DNA of 64,000 bases from Variovorax sp. PBS-H4. Lineage in GTDB: Bacteria > Pseudomonadota > Gammaproteobacteria > Burkholderiales > Burkholderiaceae_C. The notes under the pieces are model-generated. The model worked only from the letters and a program-made list of their open reading frames with translations. It ran no database searches and had not been told where the DNA came from. Positions 44,927 through 54,255 of the stretch are shown here, piece after piece; position 1 is the first letter of the stretch; each line of letters begins with the position of its first letter. The translations under genes were made by a program, and so were the position numbers. The DNA is taken from contig NZ_LR594675.1 in NCBI RefSeq assembly GCF_901827205.1, positions 4,526,001 to 4,590,000 of the forward strand. Reading direction: 5' to 3'.

Positions 44927-45820
44927 ATGGACCTTCGCCAGCTCCGGCAGTTCGTCGCGGTCGCGGAAGAGCGCAGCTTCCGGCGTGCGGCCGAACGCCT
45001 GCACGTCTCGCAACCGCCCCTTTCCGTGGCCGTGCAGCGGCTCGAAGCCGAGGTAGGTGCCACCTTGCTGGACCGCACGCGCCACCACGTGCGGCTGACG
45101 GTGGCCGGCGAGGCCTTCTTGCGCGAAGCCCGCCGCACGCTGGCCCACGCGCAGCTATCGGTGGAGATCGCGCAACGCGCTGCCGCGGGCAAGGTGGGCA
45201 CACTGCGCCTGTCCTTCGTGCCGAGCGCGGCACTCGGCGTGGTCCCGCAGTTGCTGCGCAGCTTTCGCGGGGACTACCCTGACGTCAAGCTCGTCCTTAC
45301 GGGCGACACCACCGCACACCAGATGGCCGCCCTGCTCAGCGGCGCAACCGACGTGGGGATCGTGGTCCCGCCGCTGCACGACGCGGGCGACTTCCGCGTC
45401 CAGCCCTACTGCGAGCAGGAACTGATGTTGGCGGTGCCGGACACGCATCCGCTCGCGCAGGAGCAGCGCGTGCAGCTGCGCGACCTCGCCTCCGAAAGCT
45501 TCGTCGGCTTTCCCTTCAAGGAAGGCCCGGGCTTCGAGAGCGTGGTGATGGCCGCCTGCCAGGAATGCGGCTTCATCCCCCACTTCGTCGAGGTCGCGGC
45601 GCAGATGCAGACCATCCTCGCGCTGGTGGGCGGCGGCGTCGGCATCGCACTGGTGCCGCAGGCCATGCAGGCCGTGCAGACGGAGCATGTGAACTACCTT
45701 CAGGTCCGCCGTCGCAATGGCGCGGTGAAGTACCAGCTGGGACTGGCGTTCCGTCCATCCAACAACAACCCTGCTCTGGCTGCCTTCATCGCGATGGCGC
45801 ACCGGCTGCGCCGCCGCTGA
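44927..45820 (+). CDS. LysR-family transcriptional regulator
   Basis: LysR regulator of 297 residues. HTH: LRQLRQFVAVAEERSFRRAAERLHVSQPPLSVAVQRLE; the effector domain starts near residue 90 (GTLRLSFVPSAALGVVPQLL). It is divergent from the diiron-oxidase gene, with a T-N11-A site between them, and is followed by another Bug gene after 99 bp. Confidence 0.94.
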   Translation: MDLRQLRQFVAVAEERSFRRAAERLHVSQPPLSVAVQRLEAEVGATLLDRTRHHVRLTVAGEAFLREARRTLAHAQLSVEIAQRAAAGKVGTLRLSFVPSAALGVVPQLLRSFRGDYPDVKLVLTGDTTAHQMAALLSGATDVGIVVPPLHDAGDFRVQPYCEQELMLAVPDTHPLAQEQRVQLRDLASESFVGFPFKEGPGFESVVMAACQECGFIPHFVEVAAQMQTILALVGGGVGIALVPQAMQAVQTEHVNYLQVRRRNGAVKYQLGLAFRPSNNNPALAAFIAMAHRLRRR

Positions 45821-45919
45821 AAGCCGCTGCGCTCGTTCAGAATAGCGGCCTCCTGCCGAAAGGCGGGCACGCCTGTTGCTCGTCCTGGCTTGTTCCTCTT
45901 CAATCGACTGGAGTCGCTC

Positions 45920-46915
45920 ATGTTCTCTACAAGAATGCCGCGCGCGTCGCGCCGTGTTTTCGCGATCGGGCTGGCCGCCGCGATGGCCGGCCTCGCAGGC
46001 CTCGCGCAAGCGCAGCAGCAAGGCGCACCGATCAGGCTCCTGGTCGGCTTCCCGGCCGGCGCCGGCACCGACGCGATTGCCCGCACCCTGGGCGAGAAGC
46101 TCAAGGACCAGCTCGGCGCCCCCGTGGTGGTTGAGAACCGCGCCGGCGCCGGCGGCCAGATCGCGGCCCAGGCGCTCAAGGCCGCGCCGGCCGATGGCCA
46201 TACGCTCTTGCTGTCGCACGACCACACCATCTCCATCCTGCCGCAGGTGGTGAAGAACCCTGGCTACAACTCCGCGACCGACTTCGTGCCCGTGGCCGGC
46301 TTCGCGACCTTCGCCAACGTGCTGGCCGTGTCGGGTGGAACCCCGGCGAAGAGCCTGGACGAGTACCTGAAATGGGTGCGCACCCAGCGCGGCGGAAAGG
46401 ACACCATCGGCGTGCCCGCGCCGGCCTCGATCCCCGAGTTCCTGGTGAAGATGATCGGCAGCAAGTACAAGATCGACGTGCAGGCGGCGCCCTACCGCGG
46501 CAGCGCGCCCATGACGGCCGACATGCTGGGCAACCAGATCAGCGCCGGCATTGCATCTGTGCCCGACTTCATCGAGAACCACCGCGCCGGCAAGTTGCGC
46601 ATCGTGGCCACCATCGGTGCCAAGCGCCAGGCGTTGCTGCCGCAAGTGCCGACCTTCACCGAGATGGGCTTCGCCAACCTGGAGGACCTGCCGTACTACG
46701 GCGTGTTCGCGCCAGTGGGCACGCCCCAGCCGGTGATCGACCGTTTCGGCGAGGCGCTTGCCAAGGTGCTGGCGATGCCCGACGTGAAGCAGAAGCTCAC
46801 CACGATGGGCCTGACCGTGGCGTACGAGCCGCAGGGGCAGTTCGCGGGCCGCGTGCGTACCTACACGCAGACCTGGGAACAGATCATCAAGGCGAGCGGC
46901 TTCACGCCGCAGTAG
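45920..46915 (+). CDS. Bug-type periplasmic receptor
   Basis: Receptor of 331 residues starting at ATG 45920 (MFSTRMPRASRRVF). The signal peptide ends near GLAQAQQQ and the mature part begins APIRLLVGFPAGAGTDAIARTLGEKL, VVENRAGAGGQIAAQALKAAPADGH. It lies downstream of the LysR gene and converges on moaE with a five-base gap. No membrane subunits accompany it. Confidence 0.92.
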   Translation: MFSTRMPRASRRVFAIGLAAAMAGLAGLAQAQQQGAPIRLLVGFPAGAGTDAIARTLGEKLKDQLGAPVVVENRAGAGGQIAAQALKAAPADGHTLLLSHDHTISILPQVVKNPGYNSATDFVPVAGFATFANVLAVSGGTPAKSLDEYLKWVRTQRGGKDTIGVPAPASIPEFLVKMIGSKYKIDVQAAPYRGSAPMTADMLGNQISAGIASVPDFIENHRAGKLRIVATIGAKRQALLPQVPTFTEMGFANLEDLPYYGVFAPVGTPQPVIDRFGEALAKVLAMPDVKQKLTTMGLTVAYEPQGQFAGRVRTYTQTWEQIIKASGFTPQ

Positions 46916-46920
46916 GCCAT

Positions 46921-47397
46921 TCAGGCGTTGCGGCCCTGGATCCCCCACCGCGCCAGGGCTGCATCGTCATCGACCCGCGCATCGACCCACCGCGCGCCCG
47001 CAGGCGTCTGTTCCTTCTTCCAGAACGGCGCTTGAGTCTTCAGGTAATCCATCAGGAACTCGCAGGCCTGAAAGCTCTGGCCGCGATGGGCGGAGACCAC
47101 GGCCACCATCATGATCTGGTCGAGGGGCTGGAGGAGCCCCACACGATGAATCACGCGCGCTCCGAGGATGTCGAAACGGCGATGCGCTTCGTCGATCATG
47201 GCCTCGATGGATTTTTCGGTCATGCCGGGGTAGTGCTCGAGCTCCATCGACGCCACCGTATCGCCGTCGTTGCGGTCGCGCACGGTGCCGACGAAGCTGC
47301 AGACAGCGCCCACGCGCATGTCGTCGGCGCGCAATGCGGCGACCTCTTCGGCAAGGTCGAAATCAGCTGTCTGGATGAAAACACGCGGGCCGCTCAT
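46921..47397 (-). CDS. moaE: Molybdopterin synthase catalytic subunit
   Basis: Large subunit of molybdopterin synthase, 158 residues, which with MoaD converts cyclic pyranopterin monophosphate into molybdopterin. Conserved parts are GAVCSFVGTVRDRN, the SAHRGQSFQACEFLMDYLKTQAPFWKKE segment with the active lysines, and the C-terminal loop. The start at 47397 (MSGPRVFIQ) fits the family. It is separated from moaD by 117 bp that contain a short hairpin with a U tract. Confidence 0.96.
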   Translation of the reverse strand: MSGPRVFIQTADFDLAEEVAALRADDMRVGAVCSFVGTVRDRNDGDTVASMELEHYPGMTEKSIEAMIDEAHRRFDILGARVIHRVGLLQPLDQIMMVAVVSAHRGQSFQACEFLMDYLKTQAPFWKKEQTPAGARWVDARVDDDAALARWGIQGRNA

Positions 47398-47469
47398 GGC
47401 CGGATTGTGGCACCGCGCCAGACTGCAGCGCACGCCCTTTGCGCGCGCCGATGGTTGCGAACGCCCAGG

Positions 47470-47489
47470 AAAAAGTCCGCGCTGCGCGG
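47470..47489 (-). terminator. Possible terminator between moaD and moaE
   Basis: CCGCG-CAG-CGCGG hairpin followed by ACTTTTT on the minus strand. The stem is short, so termination may be partial and moaE may still be read from upstream. Confidence 0.45.
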
Positions 47490-47514
47490 GCAGCTGTCGC
47501 AGTTGCAGGCGCGC

Positions 47515-47766
47515 TCAGCCGCCCGTGACCGGCGGGAAGAATGCCACTTCCTGGCCTTCGCGCAGCGCAGCGCCCTCGGCGCTCATGACCTGGTCCAGCG
47601 CCATGCGTACCGCCTTGCCGCGGGCCAGTGCGCTGGCATGCGGCTCGCCGCGTGCAATCAGTTCGTCGCGCAGCGCGCCGAGATCGGCGGCGCGGGTCTC
47701 GACCGTTTCGCCGCCGGTCCCGAGGGCCTCGCGCACCGAAGCAAAGTAGCGCACCGTGACCTTCAT
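47515..47766 (-). CDS. moaD: Molybdopterin synthase sulfur-carrier subunit
   Basis: Ubiquitin-fold sulfur carrier of 83 residues ending in the essential Gly-Gly (FFPPVTGG), which is thiocarboxylated to deliver sulfur. It begins two bases after the moeA stop. Confidence 0.95.
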   Translation of the reverse strand: MKVTVRYFASVREALGTGGETVETRAADLGALRDELIARGEPHASALARGKAVRMALDQVMSAEGAALREGQEVAFFPPVTGG

Positions 47767-47768
47767 GC

Positions 47769-49016
47769 TCAGCTCAGCAAGGATGAGAAGGGAATGAACT
47801 GCACCACGTCACCGCACTTGAAAGGCTGGCCGGCCGGCGTGTCGATCACGCCGTCGCCCCAGACCATGGAGGTCAGCACGCCCGAGCTCTGGTTGGCGAA
47901 CAGGTCGAGCCCACCGGCGGCATTGCGACGGGCCCGGAGGAACTCGCGCCGTTGGTCGGCACGCGGCCAGTCGAAGTCGGCGCGCATCGCGACGGGCGCG
48001 GGCGCCACCCGGGTTGCACCCTGCAGCGTCAGCAGGAAGGGGCGCACCAGGAGCAGGAAGGTCAGAAAGCTGGAGACCGGGTTGCCGGGTAGCCCGGTGA
48101 GATGGGCATTGCCGATCCGCCCGTAGGCAAAGGGCTTGCCTGGCTTCATCGACAGCGACCACAGGTCGAGCTGGCCCAGCGCCTGCACGGCGGCCTTGAT
48201 GTGGTCTTCCTCGCCCACCGAGACGCCGCCGGTGGTGATGATCAGGTCGCTGCGCTCCGAGGCGCTGCGCAGCGCCTCGATGGTCGCGTCGCGACGGTCG
48301 GGCACGATGCCGAGGTCGTGCACCTCGCAGCCCAGCCGCACGAGCAGGGCCCGCATGAAGAAGCGGTTGGAGTTGTAGATCGAGCCCGGCTTCATCGCCT
48401 CGGGCGCCACCTCGCCGGGCATCACGAGCTCGTCGCCGGTGGAGAGCAGCGTGACGCGCGGGCGCTTCGCCACTTGAAGACGATCGAGCCCGACGCTGGC
48501 TGCCAGCCCCAGCGCCGCGGGCGTCAGGCGCTCTCCGCGCGCGAGCACCACGTCGCCGGCAGCCACGTCCTCGCCGGCGCGGCGGATCCACTGGCCCGCT
48601 GCCGGCACGATCTCGATACGCACGTTCCCCAGTGCGCCCTCTTCCGGCAATGCGGTGGCGTCTTCCTGCATCACGACCGCATCGGCGCCTGCGGGAATTT
48701 GCGCGCCGGTGAAGATGCGCGCAGCCGTGCCGGCAGCCAGCGGCGTGCCCACGGTGCCGGCGGGGATGCGCTGGGCCACGCGCAGTACCGCGCCGTGCTC
48801 AGCACAGTCGGCGCTGCGCACCGCGTAGCCGTCCATCGAGCTGTTGTCGCGCGGCGGGACGGTCAAGCCCGAGCGCACGTCCTGCGCGAGCACGCGCCCG
48901 TCGGCGTCGAAGGTGGAAACCGATTCGATGCCCATCTGCGGCGTGGCGGCGGCGAGCAGCCGCGCCAGTGCCTCGTCGAGCGGCATCAAGGGAGGGCGTT
49001 TGGAAGCGTCAGCCAT
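47769..49016 (-). CDS. moeA: Molybdopterin molybdenumtransferase
   Basis: Inserts molybdate into adenylated molybdopterin, 415 residues. Motifs include PRDNSSMDGYAVRSAD, RIFTGAQIPAGADAVVMQED, VTLLSTGDELV, SNRFFMRALL, TTGGVSVGEEDHIK and the final GLPGNPVSSFLTF. It overlaps mobB by eight bases. The longer open frame upstream lies inside mobB. Confidence 0.97.
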   Translation of the reverse strand: MADASKRPPLMPLDEALARLLAAATPQMGIESVSTFDADGRVLAQDVRSGLTVPPRDNSSMDGYAVRSADCAEHGAVLRVAQRIPAGTVGTPLAAGTAARIFTGAQIPAGADAVVMQEDATALPEEGALGNVRIEIVPAAGQWIRRAGEDVAAGDVVLARGERLTPAALGLAASVGLDRLQVAKRPRVTLLSTGDELVMPGEVAPEAMKPGSIYNSNRFFMRALLVRLGCEVHDLGIVPDRRDATIEALRSASERSDLIITTGGVSVGEEDHIKAAVQALGQLDLWSLSMKPGKPFAYGRIGNAHLTGLPGNPVSSFLTFLLLVRPFLLTLQGATRVAPAPVAMRADFDWPRADQRREFLRARRNAAGGLDLFANQSSGVLTSMVWGDGVIDTPAGQPFKCGDVVQFIPFSSLLS

Positions 49017-49554
49017 GGCGATCCACCTTGTACTCGAAACGGCTGGCGTTCTGCAGGAGCCAGGCGCCAATGCCATCGACGTCGTTCAGGTCGAATACCG
49101 GCAGCGTGGTGGCGCGCGGCAGCCGCTCGGGCGTGTCGGTGGCGATCGCGACGATGAAGGCGTCGTCCGCATAGCGCGCCGGCCGAGGCGCCTGTCCCTC
49201 CACGGGCTCGCGCCAGACCTCGATCTTCTGCAGGTCGCTGTGCTTGAAGCCTTCGACCAGGACCCAGTCCACAGCCGCGTCGAGCTCGGCGACGAGCTCG
49301 TGCACACCGAGTTGCGCCGGCCGTTCGAATTCGCGGATCAGGGCGAGCCGCTTGTCGGAAGCCACCACGACTTCGAAGGCTCCTGCCTCTCGGTGGCGGT
49401 AGGTGTCCTTGCCCGGATGGTCGATGTCGAACTTGTGATGGGCATGCTTGACCACCGAAACGCGCTGGCCATGGAACCTGAGCACCGGGATCAGCCGCTC
49501 GACCAGCGTGGTCTTGCCCGCGCCAGAGAAGCCGGCGAAGCCGATGACTTTCAT
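49009..49554 (-). CDS. mobB: Molybdopterin-guanine dinucleotide biosynthesis adapter MobB
   Basis: GTP-binding P-loop protein of 181 residues that assists MobA in forming bis-MGD cofactor. The Walker A motif is GFSGAGKTTL at the N-terminus and VDWVLVEGFKHSDLQKIEV is the conserved central part. It lies 70 bp after thrC and is inserted between the threonine genes and moeA. Confidence 0.95.
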   Translation of the reverse strand: MKVIGFAGFSGAGKTTLVERLIPVLRFHGQRVSVVKHAHHKFDIDHPGKDTYRHREAGAFEVVVASDKRLALIREFERPAQLGVHELVAELDAAVDWVLVEGFKHSDLQKIEVWREPVEGQAPRPARYADDAFIVAIATDTPERLPRATTLPVFDLNDVDGIGAWLLQNASRFEYKVDRHG

Positions 49555-49624
49555 GCGCGGCTCGACCGTTCGGGCGATGTGAATGTAGTCGCCGTGGGCG
49601 CGACGGGCTCGTTCATGCCTTGTC

Positions 49625-51040
49625 TCAAGCACAGTGCCGGACGATGTAGGCCTTCACGGCCTCGGCGTCGGCCGGCAGCTGGACCACCCGCCGCGGCAGC
49701 GCCTCGATGCCTTCGAAGCGCGCGGGACGGTCGGGCACGCGCCCCAGCGCTTCGACAATGGTCTCGGCAAACTTGATGGGCAGCGCGGTCTCGAGCACGA
49801 TCATCGGCACGCCGGGCTCCAGGTGTTCGCGCGCGGCCTTCAGGCCATCGGCGGTATGAGTGTCCACCAGCGTTGCGAAGCGCTTGTCGGTGTCGCGGAT
49901 GGTCGCGAGGCGATCGGCATGGGTGCTGCGGCTGCTCGCGAAGCCGAAGCGTGAGGCTGCCTCGCTGAAGATCGGGTCGGTGCTCAGGTCGAAATGCCCT
50001 GTTGTGCCGAGGTCTTCTTCGAACAGGCGCCGCGTCCTGGACGCATCGCGGCCGACCAGATCGAACACGAAGCGCTCGAAGTTGCTCGCCTTGGAAATGT
50101 CCATGGAGGGACTTGAGGTCTCGTGCGTATCCGCCGCCGAGCGCACGCGGTAGATGCCGGTGCGGAAGAACTCGTCCAGCACGTCGTTCTCGTTGGTTGC
50201 CACCACGAGCTTGCGGACAGGCAGGCCCATCGAGCGCGCCACGTGGCCGGCGCAGACGTTGCCGAAATTGCCGGAGGGGACGGTGAAGCTGACCTGCTTG
50301 TCGTTGCCCCCTGTCGCCTGGAAATAACCCGCGAAGTAGTAGACGACCTGCGCCAGCAGCCGTGCCCAGTTGATCGAATTGACCGTGCCGATCCTGTACT
50401 TGCGCTTGAAGTCGAGGTCGTTCGACACCGCCTTGACGATGTCCTGGCAATCGTCGAACACGCCGGCGATCGCGATGTTGTGGATGTTCGGGTCCTGCAG
50501 GCTGAACATCTGGGCCTGCTGGAAGGGGCTCATGCGCCCATCGGGCGAGGTCATGAACACACGTACGCCCTTTTTGCCGCGCATGGCGTATTCGGCCGCG
50601 CTGCCGGTGTCGCCGCTGGTGGCGCCGAGAACGTTGAGCTCCTCGCTGCGGCGCCCGAGCTCGTACTCGAACAGGTTGCCAAGCAGCTGCATCGCCATGT
50701 CCTTGAAGGCGAGCGTCGGGCCGTTGGACAGGGCTTCCAGGTACACGCCGTCTTCGAGTTCGCGCAGCGGCACGATGTCGGGCGTCCCGAAGATCTCGGC
50801 GGTGTAGGTCCTGGCGCAGATCGCCTTCAGGTCCGCAGAAGGGATGTCGTCGATGTACAGCGAGAGCACCTCGAAGGCCAGCTCCGCATAGGGCAGGTCA
50901 CGCCACCTGCCGAGCGTCGCGGCGTCCACCTGCGGGTAGCGTTCGGGCAGGTAGAGGCCGCCGTCCGGCGCCAGGCCTTCGAGAAGGATCTCGCAGAAGC
51001 GGCGGCGCTCCGGATGGCCGCGCGTGGACAAATAGCGCAT
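49625..51040 (-). CDS. thrC: Threonine synthase
   Basis: PLP enzyme that makes threonine from phosphohomoserine, 471 residues of the long bacterial type. The PLP lysine is in SNGPTLAFKDMAMQLLG and the substrate-binding segment is LGATSGDTGSAAEYAMRGKKGV. Its ATG shares a base with the hom stop codon (TGATG), so translation is coupled. Confidence 0.97.
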   Translation of the reverse strand: MRYLSTRGHPERRRFCEILLEGLAPDGGLYLPERYPQVDAATLGRWRDLPYAELAFEVLSLYIDDIPSADLKAICARTYTAEIFGTPDIVPLRELEDGVYLEALSNGPTLAFKDMAMQLLGNLFEYELGRRSEELNVLGATSGDTGSAAEYAMRGKKGVRVFMTSPDGRMSPFQQAQMFSLQDPNIHNIAIAGVFDDCQDIVKAVSNDLDFKRKYRIGTVNSINWARLLAQVVYYFAGYFQATGGNDKQVSFTVPSGNFGNVCAGHVARSMGLPVRKLVVATNENDVLDEFFRTGIYRVRSAADTHETSSPSMDISKASNFERFVFDLVGRDASRTRRLFEEDLGTTGHFDLSTDPIFSEAASRFGFASSRSTHADRLATIRDTDKRFATLVDTHTADGLKAAREHLEPGVPMIVLETALPIKFAETIVEALGRVPDRPARFEGIEALPRRVVQLPADAEAVKAYIVRHCA

Positions 51041-52362
51041 CAGGACAGCTCTTCCTTGCGAATGCGCACGATCGGTGCGAGTACGGTGGGCAGCGCCTGA
51101 AGCTGGACCAACGCGTCGTCCAGCGTGCCCTCGCGCGTGTCATGCGTGAGGATGATGAGGTCGGTCTGGGTGGAGCCTTCTCCGCCGACCTCGTCGGCCT
51201 CGCGTTGCAGCACCGCGTCGATGCTGATGCCGGCCGTGGCCAGCAGCCCCGTCACCTGGGCCAGCACGCCGGCCTCGTCGGCCACGCGCATACGCAGGTA
51301 GTAGCTGGTCACCACCTCGGACATCGGCAGCACCTGCAGGTCACTCATCGCATCGGGATGGAAGGCCAGGTGCGGCACGCGGTGCGCCGCGTCTGCAGTG
51401 TGCAGGCGGGTGATGTCCACCAGGTCGGCGATCACGGCGCTGGCAGTCGGCTCGCTGCCGGCGCCCTTGCCGTAGTACAGCGTGGTGCCGACGGCATCGC
51501 CGTTGACCACCACCGCGTTCATGGCGCCTTCGACGTTGGCGAGCAGGCGCTTGGCAGGCACCAGGCTCGGATGCACGCGCAGCTCGATGCCCTGGGCCTT
51601 GCGCTTGGTCACGCCCAGCAGCTTGATGCGGTAGCCCAGCTGCTCGGCGTACTTGATGTCCTGCGCCGCCAGCTTGGTGATGCCTTCGACATGCGCCCTG
51701 TCGAACTGCACCGGGATACCGAAGGCGATGGCGCTCATCAGCGTGACCTTGTGGGCCGCATCCACCCCCTCGATGTCGAAGGTCGGGTCGGCCTCGGCGT
51801 AACCCAGGCGCTGCGCCTCCTTCAGCACGGTGGCGAAATCCAGGCCCTTGTCGCGCATCTCGGAGAGGATGAAGTTGGTGGTGCCATTGATGATCCCGGC
51901 GATCCACTGGATGCTGTTGGCGGTAAGGCCCTCGCGCAGCGCCTTGATGATCGGGATGCCGCCGGCCACCGCGGCCTCGAAGGCCACCATGACGCCCTTG
52001 GCGTGGGCGGCCGCGAAGATCTCGGTGCCGTGCACCGCCAGCAGTGCCTTGTTGGCAGTGACCACATGCTTGCCGGCCGCTATCGCCTCGAGCACCAGCT
52101 CGCGTGCGATGCCGTAGCCGCCGATCAGCTCGATCACGATGTCGATGGCGGGGTTGGCGATGACCGCACGCGCGTCGTTCACCACCTGCACGCCCTCGCC
52201 CACTGCCGCCCTGGCACGCGCCACGTCGAGGTCCGCCACCATGGTGATCTCGATGCCGCGCCCCGCGCGGCGCTTGATTTCTTCCTGATTGCGCTGGAGC
52301 ACCTTGAAGGTGCCGCTGCCGACCGTGCCGATGCCTAGCAGGCCTACTTGGATGGGTTTCAT
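51040..52362 (-). CDS. hom: Homoserine dehydrogenase
   Basis: NAD(P)-dependent enzyme reducing aspartate semialdehyde to homoserine, 440 residues. The Rossmann motif is GLLGIGTVGSGTF, the catalytic region YAEADPTFDIEGVDAAHKVTLMSAIAFG, and a C-terminal ACT domain (YYLRMRVADEAGVLAQVTGLLATAGISIDAVLQ) would bind the feedback inhibitor threonine. It is monofunctional, without an aspartokinase domain. The start at 52362 fits the family. Confidence 0.97.
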   Translation of the reverse strand: MKPIQVGLLGIGTVGSGTFKVLQRNQEEIKRRAGRGIEITMVADLDVARARAAVGEGVQVVNDARAVIANPAIDIVIELIGGYGIARELVLEAIAAGKHVVTANKALLAVHGTEIFAAAHAKGVMVAFEAAVAGGIPIIKALREGLTANSIQWIAGIINGTTNFILSEMRDKGLDFATVLKEAQRLGYAEADPTFDIEGVDAAHKVTLMSAIAFGIPVQFDRAHVEGITKLAAQDIKYAEQLGYRIKLLGVTKRKAQGIELRVHPSLVPAKRLLANVEGAMNAVVVNGDAVGTTLYYGKGAGSEPTASAVIADLVDITRLHTADAAHRVPHLAFHPDAMSDLQVLPMSEVVTSYYLRMRVADEAGVLAQVTGLLATAGISIDAVLQREADEVGGEGSTQTDLIILTHDTREGTLDDALVQLQALPTVLAPIVRIRKEELS

Positions 52363-52403
52363 TCGATTCGTCTGGCTGTGGAACTGGGGCGCAAGCAAGT
52401 CTG

Positions 52404-53627
52404 CTAGGCGTTTCGGCTGCGATAGCGCTCGAGAAATTCGGCAATGCGCCGGACCGCCTCTCGCAGGTCTTCTTCATGGGGCAGGAACACGATGCGGAAA
52501 TGGTCGGGCGTGGACCAGTTGAAGCCGGTGCCCTGCACCAGCATCACTCGGGTTTCTTTCAGCACCTCGAGGAAGAACTGGCGATCGTCCTCGATCGGGT
52601 AGAGCTTGGGGTCGAGCCGGGGAAACATGTAGAGCGCGGCGCTGGGCTTGACGCAGCTGACGCCCGGAATGGCGGTGATCAGCTCGTACGCCAGGTCGCG
52701 CTGGTGGCGCAGACGGCCACCCGGACCCACCAGGTCGTTGATGCTCTGGTAGCCACCGAGCGCGGTCTGGATCGCCCACTGCCCCGGCACATTGGGGCAC
52801 AGGCGCATGTTCGAGAGCATGTTGAGGCCCTCGATGTAGTCCTGGGCCATTTTCTTGTCGCCCGACACCACCATCCACCCGGCACGGTAGCCGCAAGAGC
52901 GGTAGCTCTTGGACAGCGAGTTGAAAGTCAGCGTCAGCACGTCCTTGGACAGGCTTGCGATGGCCGTGTGCCTGACGCCGTCGTACAGCACCTTGTCGTA
53001 GACCTCGTCGGCCAGGATCACCAGCCCGTGCTCGCGCGCGATCGCCACGATGCCCCTGAGCAGTTCGTCCGAGTACAGCGCGCCGGTGGGGTTGTTGGGG
53101 TTGATGACGACGATGCCCTTGGTGCGCGGCGTGATCTTGGCGCGGATATCGGCCAGGCTGGGCATCCAGCCGTTCTCCTCATCGCACAGGTAGTGCACCG
53201 GCTTGCCGCCCGAGAGGCTCGCAACCGCCGTCCATAGCGGGTAATCGGGGGCGGGCAGCAGCAACTCGTCGCCGTCGTTGAGCAGTGCGTTGGCAGCCAT
53301 CGCGATCAGTTCGCTCGCCCCATTGCCGAGATAAATATCGTCCAACGTAACGTTGGCGACACCCTGCTTCTGGGTCTCGTGCATCACCGCCTTGCGCGCC
53401 GCGAAAATACCCTTGCTGTCCGAGTAGCCGGAGGAGCCCGCGATGTTGCGGATCATGTCCTGCTGGACCTCTTCAGGGGCGTCGAAGCCGAACGGGGCGA
53501 GGTTGCCGATGTTCAGCTTGATGATTTTCTGACCCTCTTCCTCCATCTGCTTCGCGGCATCCATGATCGGACCACGGATGTCGTAGAGCACATTGGCCAG
53601 CTTGGCCGATTTCTTGAGTGGTTTCAA
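52404..53627 (-). CDS. alaA: AlaA-type glutamate--pyruvate aminotransferase, TTG start
   Basis: Class I PLP aminotransferase of 407 residues close to E. coli AlaA, which makes alanine from pyruvate and glutamate. The PLP lysine lies in FNSLSKSYRSCGYRAGW and NPNNPTGALYS is the cofactor loop. The start is set at TTG 53627: a GGAGGG box precedes it and the N-terminus KPLKKSAKLANVLYDIRGP then aligns with the family; no ATG or GTG fits. It is the first gene of the alaA-hom-thrC-mobB-moeA-moaD-moaE series, 41 bp before hom. Confidence 0.92.
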   Translation of the reverse strand: MKPLKKSAKLANVLYDIRGPIMDAAKQMEEEGQKIIKLNIGNLAPFGFDAPEEVQQDMIRNIAGSSGYSDSKGIFAARKAVMHETQKQGVANVTLDDIYLGNGASELIAMAANALLNDGDELLLPAPDYPLWTAVASLSGGKPVHYLCDEENGWMPSLADIRAKITPRTKGIVVINPNNPTGALYSDELLRGIVAIAREHGLVILADEVYDKVLYDGVRHTAIASLSKDVLTLTFNSLSKSYRSCGYRAGWMVVSGDKKMAQDYIEGLNMLSNMRLCPNVPGQWAIQTALGGYQSINDLVGPGGRLRHQRDLAYELITAIPGVSCVKPSAALYMFPRLDPKLYPIEDDRQFFLEVLKETRVMLVQGTGFNWSTPDHFRIVFLPHEEDLREAVRRIAEFLERYRSRNA

Positions 53628-53662
53628 AGTCCCTCCAGGGGCGGGGTGCACGGGGGAAAACC

Positions 53663-53668
53663 TATAAT
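53663..53668 (+). promoter_or_regulatory. -10 box (TATAAT) of the Mth938-like gene
   Basis: Perfect TATAAT 26 bp before the start at 53695, in the short region shared with the divergent alaA gene. A good -35 is not visible. Confidence 0.5.
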
Positions 53669-53694
53669 TTGACCACAGTTCCCGCCCGTCCCCG

Positions 53695-54078
53695 ATGAAG
53701 CTCCAGCCCGACAAATCCGATGCTCAGACCCTGACTGCGCATGGCCCCGGCTGGGTGGCCGTCAACCACGAGAGGATCGAGAACAGCGTGGTGGTGGGCT
53801 CGCGGGGCGAGCGTCTTGCCTGGGACTGCAGTCGCTTCGATGAGCTGCGCGCCGAGCACTTCGCGCAGCTGGCCTCGCTCGGCGCCGAACTGGTCATCTT
53901 TGGCAGCGGTGCACGCATCCGCTTTCCCCAGCCTGCGTGGATCCAACCATTGATGGCGCGGCGCACGGGCGTCGAGACCATGGACACGGGGGCGGCCTGT
54001 CGCACCTACAACATCCTGGCAGGCGAGGGCCGCCACGTGGTCGCGGCTCTGCTGATCGAGAGGCCTGAGGATGGCTAA
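53695..54078 (+). CDS. Mth938-like domain protein (DUF498)
   Basis: Protein of 127 residues of the Mth938-like family, with GPGWVAVNHERIENSVVVG, LGAELVIFGSGARIRFPQPAWIQPLMARRTGVETMDTGAACRTYNILAGEGRHVVAALLIE. Members include human NDUFAF3-like assembly factors; in bacteria the role is unclear. It is divergent from alaA and followed by prxQ after 177 bp. Confidence 0.9.
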   Translation: MKLQPDKSDAQTLTAHGPGWVAVNHERIENSVVVGSRGERLAWDCSRFDELRAEHFAQLASLGAELVIFGSGARIRFPQPAWIQPLMARRTGVETMDTGAACRTYNILAGEGRHVVAALLIERPEDG

Positions 54079-54255
54079 TGGCGGGCGTTTCGAGCTAAAA
54101 TATCGGGTTACGAATCGGGGCCCCACCCAGTAGTCGTGCAGGGAGCCGCCCAGTCAACGACCAATCTCCATCGTATCGAGCGCTCCAGGCTTGGGCCGCG
54201 AGCGAGTGCCAAAAGCCCGACTCGAACATGGAATCAAACGGAGAAAACAAGTTTC

